Assembly: GCA_032117135.1 (NCBI GenBank)
Contig: JAULZV010000027.1
Coordinates: forward strand, 1 to 25,683
Direction: 5' to 3'
From: JAULZV01 sp032117135
Lineage (GTDB): Bacteria > Patescibacteriota > Minisyncoccia > Phycocordibacterales > JAACPR01
DNA: 25,683 nucleotides
Below, piece by piece: positions 6,576 through 12,931 of the stretch. A program made the position numbers and the translations under genes. A model generated the notes under the pieces. The model was not told where the DNA came from, made no database searches, and worked only from the letters and a program-made list of their open reading frames with translations. The stretch's first letter is position 1, and each line of letters starts with the position of its first letter.

Positions 6576-9350
6576 TTATTGTGACGACATATGCACCCTC
6601 GTCACCGGTCCAAAGTACCCCACAGCTGGAGAGATTCCAACAGATGCTTGGTACTTCGCAAGAGCAGTCCGTGTTATTGGTCCAAAGTACCCCTTAGATA
6701 CTCCTGTTGGTAGTATCATGAATCCTTTTGCAATGAGGAACTCTTGTAGAGCATTCACGTCATCTCCTGTTGCTCCCACATCTAGATCTCTCGTGATTGA
6801 AATACTTGGAGTACTTGGAGTAGCTGATTGAGCCCTGAGTACTTCTAGCTGAGCACGCAGTACTTGTATCACCTTAATGAGTTCAACTGGATCAGTGAGG
6901 TTTTTGATTTCCTCTGGAGTGAATGTTGTAACCGGTGGGACTGAGGTAGTGGTTGTTGTCCTTCTTCCGCCAAAGGATGACCTTCTAGTTGAAGATGAGG
7001 GGGTATCAACGACCTCTTCTTCTACAACTTCGGCTGCTAAGGTTGTGAAGGTCTGGTCGACTGACGCTGTCGTGTTACCTGCACTATCAGTAGAAGTTAC
7101 ACTGTAGTGATATGTAGTTGAAGGGGTAAGTCCTGTGATTGTTTGTGAATGACTCGTTACTAGGTCGGTATCAAGTGTTGTTGCGCTCGTGTAGGTATCA
7201 GTGAGTCCGTAGTTAATGAGGGAGGTTGATTCATCGTCGGTGATCCAAGCGATGATTGCTTCTGTTTGATTTGGAGTGGATGAGATCGAAGAAAGGATAG
7301 GGGCAACATCAGGTGAAACGGCTTCACTGAAGTGAACTGCCCAGTTGTACAAATTATCATCGAGTTCACCGTTGTTGTCATCATCGTACAGGGACTGGGT
7401 TGGATCGGAGTCTCGGAGATTTCCTCGGGCTCCTGTTGTTGGTCCAGCAGTTCCACTTGCACCGGAGGTCGACGTGATAGCATATGAAATCATTTGATTA
7501 TCTCCTGTTGGCACATCATCAAGTGTCACGCGAACAGTATCTTCGTCGAAGAGTGTCACTGACTCAATTACTGCGGAAGTAGAGTCATCAGTATATTCAA
7601 ACCCGTAGTTACCAGGATTAGAAACTAGGTCTGTATCGAGAACAAGGTCACCAACATTCCCTGTAAATGTTACATCAATATTCTTTCCGTCAAGAACTTG
7701 TGTTACAGGTCGAAGTGGATTCCATGTATCGTCATCAATAACAACTTTTTTGTATGCTTTCGCATAATATTCCCCAAGCTTTCTATATCCAACATTAGTT
7801 AAGTGAATTCCGTCTGAGTATGGCAGGAAATACTTCGGACCAACAACAACATGCTCACTTGGATTTGCCTTTGATGCGGCGACCATGGCATAAGCAGCAA
7901 GCGGACTCGATCCAAAGTTGCTGTTCTGGGAATGAAACATTGGGATTATTTCTGGTTGATTAGTTACAGCTTGAATATCAGTTTCATAGTCAGTTTGCCA
8001 TTGCTCAATGTCAGCTTGATAAGTTAACGATGAACTATCAGTCTCGCCATGCACGCTCAATATCGCAGGCACAATAAACCCTTCGTTATAACGAGCACTC
8101 AGGTCTTTTGCACGATTCAGTGTGGAGAGAGAAAGATTATATATATGAGTACCTTTCTTTAGATTGAAATATCCGTATCCTCCAACTCCAGCGTTTGCCA
8201 CAGTTACATCCTGACTTGAGTCACCAGACGACTGGTCTCGAATACTTTTTGAAATAAAATTTGCAAAACCAGAAGCGATTGTTTCATTATTTCTTTCAGT
8301 TAAAGGCGCCAAACCAGCCTCACCTCCAATAGGGAATGATAGATTACGTATTGATCCTCCCAAGAAAGTTTTGTTACGATATGCTTGTTTTACAGATTCC
8401 CCACCAGCCAAATTACCACTCAGTACAGTTCCGCCACCAGTAGCAAGGCTTTGGCCTATAATCTGAATATATTTCATCGGAAAAATTTCTGGTACAATAC
8501 GACCAAGATTTAACTGAAGTTGTTCAACATCTGATGCAAACGCTTCAATTTCAGAATCTGACATACTCCCATCATCAAGTGAGTAAAAGTAACTCGTACC
8601 AGCAAAAGAATTGATTGCTGTTGACGCACCAGCACTAGTCTTAGTATTTACTGCAAAAAGAGCAATCTCAGCACTTCGGGTAGTAGTTGCCACAGTACTA
8701 GAACTCCCTGCCATCAAATTTCCATTCACAAGATACTTAAGTGAGCTAGGGCTCTGTCTGATTATGTGAAAAAAACCAGTGGTATACTTAGACTTACCTC
8801 CACCACTAAGTGACGCAGCTGTATTACCTCCAAAATAGCCAGGACTCCCCATTCCCATGTTCACATATGGAACAGCTCCATTTCCCAACCCCATAAAAGA
8901 TACTGCAGGAGCATTATTGTAGACATCACCCACCCAAAAGGACATACCTCCAAGACTATCAGTAAATGTGTTGTAATTAACATTTGTATTGAGTTGCTTA
9001 TAAGGAGCTGTCCCGTCTGATGTGAGGCCTGTAGTTTGTCCATAGTCACCCTCTACAAAGTTTGAATTTAATAAGGTGGGGCTAACCGCATTCGGATACT
9101 TCAACTTCACTAGTGCAGCGTTCAGATTATCTCCAGCCAATGGACCGATATCAAGCAACTTATCCCAATAACCATTCGCTTTTGCAGAGGTTACAAAAGT
9201 GGTGATGGCTGTCTGATCAGCTGCACTAATGGTGCCTCCGTTATCAACTATTCTTTGAAAGTACGCATCTGCGTCTGTATCAGCGTGTGTCATGAAGGGT
9301 AATGTGAAGTTCAAGATTAGTGTCAGTGTAATAATTAGTTTTTTCATCAT
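6576..9350 (-). CDS. Secreted SGNH-type hydrolase with LamG-like, FN3-like and peptidoglycan-binding domains
   Basis: A 924-residue surface or secreted protein. A signal peptide (about 1-23, cut near THA-DT) is followed by a LamG/concanavalin-like region (about 25-280). An SGNH/sialate-esterase-like domain spans about 290-540, with nucleophile S301 in GQSLATGG, HGETD (434-438) resembling the H-x-G-E-S-D block, and a catalytic D513/H516 in SDGIHLTNVGY. A loosely conserved beta region comes next, then an FN3-like domain (about 685-775), a Ser/Thr/Arg low-complexity linker, a short helix (EVLRAQ) and a C-terminal peptidoglycan-binding domain with two GYFGPxTR repeats. The likely role is removal of acetyl or other ester groups from host or own surface glycans while bound to a cell wall; the substrate is unknown. 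ATG 9347 is an equally good start. Its end lies 37 bases from the island edge. Confidence 0.8.
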   Translation of the reverse strand: MMKKLIITLTLILNFTLPFMTHADTDADAYFQRIVDNGGTISAADQTAITTFVTSAKANGYWDKLLDIGPLAGDNLNAALVKLKYPNAVSPTLLNSNFVEGDYGQTTGLTSDGTAPYKQLNTNVNYNTFTDSLGGMSFWVGDVYNNAPAVSFMGLGNGAVPYVNMGMGSPGYFGGNTAASLSGGGKSKYTTGFFHIIRQSPSSLKYLVNGNLMAGSSSTVATTTRSAEIALFAVNTKTSAGASTAINSFAGTSYFYSLDDGSMSDSEIEAFASDVEQLQLNLGRIVPEIFPMKYIQIIGQSLATGGGTVLSGNLAGGESVKQAYRNKTFLGGSIRNLSFPIGGEAGLAPLTERNNETIASGFANFISKSIRDQSSGDSSQDVTVANAGVGGYGYFNLKKGTHIYNLSLSTLNRAKDLSARYNEGFIVPAILSVHGETDSSSLTYQADIEQWQTDYETDIQAVTNQPEIIPMFHSQNSNFGSSPLAAYAMVAASKANPSEHVVVGPKYFLPYSDGIHLTNVGYRKLGEYYAKAYKKVVIDDDTWNPLRPVTQVLDGKNIDVTFTGNVGDLVLDTDLVSNPGNYGFEYTDDSTSAVIESVTLFDEDTVRVTLDDVPTGDNQMISYAITSTSGASGTAGPTTGARGNLRDSDPTQSLYDDDNNGELDDNLYNWAVHFSEAVSPDVAPILSSISSTPNQTEAIIAWITDDESTSLINYGLTDTYTSATTLDTDLVTSHSQTITGLTPSTTYHYSVTSTDSAGNTTASVDQTFTTLAAEVVEEEVVDTPSSSTRRSSFGGRRTTTTTSVPPVTTFTPEEIKNLTDPVELIKVIQVLRAQLEVLRAQSATPSTPSISITRDLDVGATGDDVNALQEFLIAKGFMILPTGVSKGYFGPITRTALAKYQASVGISPAVGYFGPVTRVHMSSQ

Positions 9351-9406
9351 ATTTTTAAGATTAATCTACGCTTGTGTGGTATCTGTAGTTTTTTAATGAT
9401 GTGTTA

Positions 9407-9412
9407 ATTATA
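9407..9412 (-). promoter_or_regulatory. Possible -10 box of the SGNH hydrolase gene
   Basis: TATAAT read leftward, 56 bases before ATG 9350, implying a leader of about 50 bases. No Shine-Dalgarno sequence is visible in that leader. No clear -35 box. Confidence 0.3.
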
Positions 9413-9419
9413 AAAGATA

Positions 9420-9656
9420 TTACGTTATTAACAAGCGTTCATGTCTCGGCTCTGTCATCATCTCTCTTCTTGATACCAAACACAGGTATTTTATTCTCTG
9501 CACCTCGTTCTCTCTTTCTTCTAGTGAAGTGCAATCGCTCTTGATTGTGAGACTGAGCACAGCCCTCACCTTTGTTCCTGTATGTGTATTACTCATCAAA
9601 ACATGTGTCCTGTGACACCCTCGCATCCTGTTAGACCAAGCAGGATGTTTTCTTTT
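9420..9656 (+). ncRNA. Candidate structured RNA in a gene-free stretch
   Basis: The 353 bases between 9350 and 9704 carry no convincing gene. On the plus strand they can fold into successive short hairpins: ATACC/GGTAT (9473-9489), CAATC/GATTG (9532-9547), an alternative GTGAG/CTCAC (9547-9569), GTGTC/GACAC (9605-9618), and finally a terminator stem at 9624-9647. A terminator here has no upstream rightward gene to serve, which suggests a small transcript. I cannot assign it to a known family: no tmRNA-like acceptor, no SRP or RNase P core was recognised. The 5' end and promoter are not defined, and short stems of this kind also occur by chance. Confidence 0.3.
9624..9656 (+). terminator. Rho-independent terminator
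   Basis: CATCCTG (9624-9630) and CAGGATG (9641-9647) form a perfect 7-bp stem with a 10-base loop, followed directly by TTTTCTTTTG. It points rightward, immediately before the promoter of the VF530 gene, and would end any transcript made from 9420-9620. Confidence 0.55.
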
Positions 9657-9688
9657 GTGTGATATCTTATTTCAAAATTCTCATCCCG

Positions 9689-9703
9689 TGCTACAATCAG
9701 CCT
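9689..9703 (+). promoter_or_regulatory. Leaderless extended -10 promoter of the VF530 gene
   Basis: TACAAT at 9692-9697 preceded by TGC (9689-9691; TGn element), then exactly six bases to ATG 9704. This supports 9704 over the upstream in-frame ATG at 9659. Confidence 0.6.
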
Positions 9704-9913
9704 ATGACCAACGACCCATTGCACGGCAAAACTCTCCAGATCATCCTGGAAGAATTAGTCAGAAAATATTCATGGAAAGGACTGAGAGAAAAAATCCCAG
9801 TTAGATGCTTTTGGAACGAACCGAGCATTTCCTCCAGCTTAACCTTTTTACGACGAACACCGTGGGCTCGCAAAGAAGTTGAAGATCTGTATCTCAAAAC
9901 TTTCAAAAAGTAA
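9704..9913 (+). CDS. VF530/DUF2132 family small protein
   Basis: A 69-residue protein matching the VF530 (DUF2132) family: NDPLHGKTLQIILEELV, a central IPVRCFWNEPSISSSLTFL block and the hallmark RRTPWARKEVEDLYL near the C-terminus. VF530 proteins are small helical proteins proposed to bind DNA; the physiological role is not established. The start at ATG 9704 is chosen because the family begins at about NDPLHG and because a -10 box sits six bases upstream; starting at 9659 would add 15 residues unlike the family. It is separated by 65 bases from the next rightward gene and is probably transcribed singly. Confidence 0.85.
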   Translation: MTNDPLHGKTLQIILEELVRKYSWKGLREKIPVRCFWNEPSISSSLTFLRRTPWARKEVEDLYLKTFKK

Positions 9914-9950
9914 GTGGTGAGGAGAAGTAGTGCGGAGACGATTTTTATTT

Positions 9951-9956
9951 TATACT
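9951..9956 (+). promoter_or_regulatory. Possible -10 box of the His/Cys-rich membrane-anchored protein
   Basis: TATACT 22 bases before ATG 9979, preceded by a T-rich stretch. This would give a leader of about 15 bases without a Shine-Dalgarno sequence. Confidence 0.35.
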
Positions 9957-9978
9957 TACAATCTAACAATATACAACC

Positions 9979-10446
9979 ATGAACAAAAACAAAATTATAA
10001 TTACCCTCTCGATCATTGCTTTTATTGCACTTTTTGTCTGGTCAAACGAAAGTCGAAAAGGAGCCATCATACCATTTGGCAATACAGACATTGCTTGCCT
10101 TCCTAATGGTCACGTTAATTTGACTGATCATGTGCATCCCGAACTAACTATTACCGTTGATGGTGTAAAAGAAGTCGTTCCTGCAAATGTAGGCATCCTC
10201 CCAAACTGCATGTCCGAAATTCATACACACGACGAAACAAGTGTCATTCATGCAGAATCATATATTCCAGGAAGAGTGCAGGATATGACTCTTGCTGATT
10301 TTTATGCAGTATGGGACAAAAACCCACAACGAGAAGGATACACCTTAGAGATATTTCAAGATGGTGAACTCAAAAACTCAATCGAAGAAGTCAAAATAAT
10401 TGATCTATCAAAAATAGAACTTCGCTATACTTCAATTCAAGAATAA
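9979..10446 (+). CDS. Membrane-anchored His/Cys-rich extracytoplasmic protein
   Basis: A 155-residue protein with one N-terminal membrane segment (about 5-21) and an outside domain. The conserved-looking core holds C40, H45, HVHPELTITVDG (51-62), PNCMSEIHTHD (75-85) and VIHAES (89-94), giving six histidines and two cysteines clustered as in a metal site. I recall similar uncharacterised proteins in archaea and Patescibacteria with HxHP and IHTHD motifs, but cannot name a family. A role in binding copper or another metal outside the cell is inferred from these residues and from the convergent DUF305 neighbour, whose stop lies eight bases away. The C-terminal half (LADFYAVWDKNPQREG) looks like a folded domain without recognisable catalytic motifs. 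Confidence 0.75.
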   Translation: MNKNKIIITLSIIAFIALFVWSNESRKGAIIPFGNTDIACLPNGHVNLTDHVHPELTITVDGVKEVVPANVGILPNCMSEIHTHDETSVIHAESYIPGRVQDMTLADFYAVWDKNPQREGYTLEIFQDGELKNSIEEVKIIDLSKIELRYTSIQE

Positions 10447-10448
10447 AG

Positions 10449-10471
10449 ATTGGTTTAGATTCCAAACCAAT
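10449..10471. terminator. Possible weak bidirectional terminator hairpin
   Basis: ATTGGTTT (10449-10456) and AAACCAAT (10464-10471) are perfect inverted arms with a 7-base loop, sitting between two convergent genes and overlapping the last codons of the DUF305 gene. The T-runs on both sides are poor, so terminator function is uncertain. Confidence 0.3.
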
Positions 10472-10832
10472 TCATTCTCCACTCTTTCATTTGCGCAATC
10501 TCTTCTTCTTGCGCTTTGATAATATTTCGAGCGAGGTTTTTGATTTCTTCATGTGAAGCTCGTTCAAGTGCAGCTTGAGACATCTGCACTGCTCCTTCGT
10601 GATGCACAATCATATCATCCAAGAAAACACGGTCGAATTCATCACCACTCTTACCTTCAAGATTATGCATCATCGAATCCATTTCACTGTGCATATCATG
10701 AGAGATATGTGTGTTTTCAACTTCTTTTTCTTTGGAAGGGCTTGTTTCTTGAGAAAAATACACAGAGGTTGCCCCTGCTCCAATTATCATACCGAGAGTA
10801 ATTGACATTAATACGATTGGAATATTGTTCAT
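10455..10832 (-). CDS. DUF305 (CopM-like) His/Met-rich membrane-anchored protein
   Basis: A 125-residue protein with an N-terminal membrane anchor or signal (about 5-26) and a DUF305 domain. Signature pieces are FDRVFLDDMIVHHEGAVQMS (66-85), ALERASHEEIKNLARNIIKA and the closing AQMKEWRMNWFG. The linker (about 42-56) is rich in His and Met. DUF305 proteins form four-helix bundles with His/Met pairs; some members, such as cyanobacterial CopM, bind copper outside the cytoplasm. Here metal binding is inferred, not proven. It is convergent with the His/Cys-rich protein at 9979-10446; the two may handle the same metal. A TATACT at 10859-10864 could be its -10 box, leaving a leader of about 20 bases. 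Confidence 0.85.
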   Translation of the reverse strand: MNNIPIVLMSITLGMIIGAGATSVYFSQETSPSKEKEVENTHISHDMHSEMDSMMHNLEGKSGDEFDRVFLDDMIVHHEGAVQMSQAALERASHEEIKNLARNIIKAQEEEIAQMKEWRMNWFGI

Positions 10833-10858
10833 GATTATTATGTTAGGGATAGTACTGT

Positions 10859-10864
10859 AGTATA
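10859..10864 (-). promoter_or_regulatory. Possible -10 box of the DUF305 gene
   Basis: TATACT read leftward, 26 bases before ATG 10832. A CATAAT closer to the ATG is an alternative with TTGTAT as a -35-like hexamer. No Shine-Dalgarno sequence. Confidence 0.35.
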
Positions 10865-10896
10865 CAAAATGTGAACTGGATTATCTAGCTATCCGT

Positions 10897-10985
10897 AAAA
10901 CCCTGCGACCTATATACCCTCCAGGCGCCCGTCCTCGGCCGATGGCCTGCGAGTCGCCTTCCGGGTATATAGGTCGCAGGGTTTT
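10897..10985. repeat. 23-bp perfect inverted repeat around a GC-rich structured loop
   Basis: The left arm 10897-10919 is the exact reverse complement of 10963-10985 (23 of 23). The 43-base loop is GC-rich and folds further: AGGCG (10923-10927) pairs with CGCCT (10955-10959) and GGCC-GAT-GGCC (10937-10947) forms an apical hairpin. The arms end in AAAA and TTTTT, so either strand could act as a terminator, yet the element lies between two divergent genes where no transcript needs ending. Its composition contrasts with the AT-rich surroundings. It could be a structured small RNA, a mobile REP/MITE-like element or an insulating terminator. A 65-codon leftward open frame across it is only a by-product. 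Confidence 0.9.
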
Positions 10986-11044
10986 TACTTCTAACACAAT
11001 ACATACCGCCTCTACGAACTATTTCCCATAAAATTCTCAGGCAC

Positions 11045-11080
11045 TTGTACTCCTTACGCTCACAAAGTATACTCATCACC
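11045..11080 (+). promoter_or_regulatory. Near-consensus leaderless promoter of trhO
   Basis: TTGTAC (11045-11050), a 17-base spacer and TATACT (11068-11073), then seven bases to ATG 11081. The predicted start of transcription falls on or one base from the ATG, so the mRNA should be leaderless. This is the best complete -35/-10 promoter in the window, and it excludes the upstream in-frame ATG at 11045, which lies inside it. Confidence 0.75.
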
Positions 11081-11974
11081 ATGAAGAAAGCGCAGTATCC
11101 ATACCAAATACTTTTGTACTATATGTATGTACACATAGATAATCCTACTCTTTTCAAAAAAGAACACATGGAGCTTTGTAAAGAGCTCAATCTCACTGGT
11201 CGCATTATTGTTGCTCATGAGGGGCTTAATGGAACAGTTTGTGGCCTTACCCAAGATACTGAACAGTATGTCAAAGTTATAACTTCTGATCCGCGATTTT
11301 CGAATATGCACATTAAGAGAAGTGAAGGTATTGTGGACGCTTTTCCCAAAATGGGCATCAAGGTTCGAGACGAAATTGTCACAGCGTCACTTGAAGAAAA
11401 TGACATCGATCCCAATCAAATAACAGGGATTAAACTTTCTCCAGATGAGTTGAAGCAGTGGTTTGAACAAAAAAAAGATTTTGTCATTATCGACATGCGT
11501 AACACATACGAACATAAGCTTGGCAGATTCAAAAACTCTATCGAACCAAGGACCAAGACATTTAAAGAGCTCCCTCAAAAAATGGAAGAGCTTTCGAAAA
11601 ATAAAGGAAAGACTGTAGTAACAGTATGCACTGGTGGAGTACGATGCGAAAAAGCTTCTGGATATCTCATGACAAATGGTTTTGAAGAAGTGTATCAATT
11701 AGACGGAGGTATTGTGACCTATATGGAAAAATATCCTGGACAAGATTTTGAAGGGTCATTATTTGTATTTGATAAACGACAGACAATGCATTTTGACGAA
11801 CCATCTCAACACAAAGTAATCGGGATTTGTGAACACTGCAATTCACCCACTGAAAAAATGCGAAATTGTATCGACGTCACATGTAACAAAAAGTTCATAG
11901 GATGTGACACATGTATGGAATCAGATTCAACAAGGCATTGCCCTCATTGTGTTGGAGTAGTTCATCTTGCGTAA
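11081..11974 (+). CDS. trhO: tRNA uridine(34) hydroxylase, rhodanese-like
   Basis: A 297-residue member of the TrhO/YceA (UPF0176) family, which hydroxylates U34 of certain tRNAs as the oxygen-dependent, prephenate-independent first step of cmo5U/mo5U formation. The N-terminal acylphosphatase-like domain contains IIVAHEGLNGTVCG (42-55). The central rhodanese domain contains VIIDMRNTYE and the active-site loop VCTGGVRC with C183. The cysteine-rich tail (CEHC, NC, TC, CDTC, CPHC) probably binds zinc. ATG 11081 is chosen because a promoter overlaps the earlier in-frame ATG at 11045 and family members start like MKKAQYPYQILLYY. This is the intact counterpart of the fragment at 117-497. It is convergent with the membrane protein gene at 12022-12858. 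Confidence 0.93.
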   Translation: MKKAQYPYQILLYYMYVHIDNPTLFKKEHMELCKELNLTGRIIVAHEGLNGTVCGLTQDTEQYVKVITSDPRFSNMHIKRSEGIVDAFPKMGIKVRDEIVTASLEENDIDPNQITGIKLSPDELKQWFEQKKDFVIIDMRNTYEHKLGRFKNSIEPRTKTFKELPQKMEELSKNKGKTVVTVCTGGVRCEKASGYLMTNGFEEVYQLDGGIVTYMEKYPGQDFEGSLFVFDKRQTMHFDEPSQHKVIGICEHCNSPTEKMRNCIDVTCNKKFIGCDTCMESDSTRHCPHCVGVVHLA

Positions 11975-12021
11975 CGTGCTCGCAAGAACAGTACGTAGCG
12001 AATGCATCTCATTTGAGAAAC

Positions 12022-12858
12022 TTAAACTGAAGACAAAGAAAGTAAGAGCATAGAGATAGCAGTGCAAGCAATAACACCAAAAATTGCCATCGCAGTAAAT
12101 ACTTTGCGCCATGTCACTTGTGTTTGAGGTTGAATATCAGTAGTCATGGTTCGAAGTCCTGTGTACAGCAAGAACATGTATGCAGCCAAAAACGGTGCTA
12201 CCAAAAACGAAATAATGTTATTAGCTCCAATCTCAATTGTTTTAGGTAACCACATTACTGCTATACCCGCTATTCCTGAAATAATAGTCCCTATAAAAGC
12301 AAGAAGAATCGTATGACCAAAAATCAAAAGCTCTTTACCACGCACATATTCTTTACTCTTGAGAAGTGCACTCATCCCTTTGTCATTTTCAATCAAAAAC
12401 GCATACATAATAAACGAGAACCAGAGTCCAACGACAATACCAGGAATTATAAAAAGGAATAGCCCACATATAGTAATCAAACTAGCCAATATCGTTATCC
12501 ATAGATACGAAATTATTTTAGATTGGGCTATTTTATATGTATTGAGTACAGATATTTCTTTGGAATCAGTGATAATAACAAGAAAGATAGAGAGTGAACT
12601 AAGTAGCATAATATACACACCGACCATAACAGCAAGTACTCCCGCAAGAGTAAGAATGAGTAATTCTGAATTTTGACCAGGTAAAAATCCTGTATCAAGC
12701 ATCCACGTTGCTACACCTCCAATCAAAGCAAATGGTACTACTGATTTAATTTTCTTTTTATAGAGTGACCATGCCCCTTGCACTAATGTTTTTACTGTGG
12801 GCACACTTGATGTAGTTACCTCGGCTGTAGCCGGAGCTACTGTATGTTCTGATTCCAT
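12022..12858 (-). CDS. Polytopic membrane protein, unknown function
   Basis: A 278-residue protein with a short Thr/Val-rich cytoplasmic N-terminus (about 1-35) and about six hydrophobic membrane segments. The opening LVQGAWSLYKKKIKSVVPFA followed by hydrophobic helices and a final LLYTGLRTM before the last helix resembles membrane domains of the DUF975 / glycerophosphodiester phosphodiesterase membrane-domain type that are common in Patescibacteria. I cannot assign a function. No catalytic or transport motif is visible. A CATAAT hexamer nine bases before the ATG is a possible -10 box. It lies next to oligoendopeptidase F in the same orientation, with 73 bases between. Confidence 0.8.
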   Translation of the reverse strand: MESEHTVAPATAEVTTSSVPTVKTLVQGAWSLYKKKIKSVVPFALIGGVATWMLDTGFLPGQNSELLILTLAGVLAVMVGVYIMLLSSLSIFLVIITDSKEISVLNTYKIAQSKIISYLWITILASLITICGLFLFIIPGIVVGLWFSFIMYAFLIENDKGMSALLKSKEYVRGKELLIFGHTILLAFIGTIISGIAGIAVMWLPKTIEIGANNIISFLVAPFLAAYMFLLYTGLRTMTTDIQPQTQVTWRKVFTAMAIFGVIACTAISMLLLSLSSV

Positions 12859-12931
12859 ATATTTTCTATTATGTATAAATAATACCCTATTTTAACACAG
12901 ATTATATATCTGTATTGTGATTTCAAATAAT

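Noticed and set aside
9420..9626. 68-codon leftward open frame in the gap before the VF530 gene
   Set aside because: No family resemblance and composition unlike coding neighbours; the stretch is better explained by hairpins and a terminator on the plus strand.
10885..11082. 65-codon leftward open frame
   Set aside because: It is produced by reading through the inverted repeat at 10897-10985 and overlaps the trhO promoter.
12140..12165. GGTTCGAAGTCC resembling a tRNA T-arm
   Set aside because: No acceptor, D or anticodon stems can be built around it, and it lies inside the membrane protein gene at 12022-12858.
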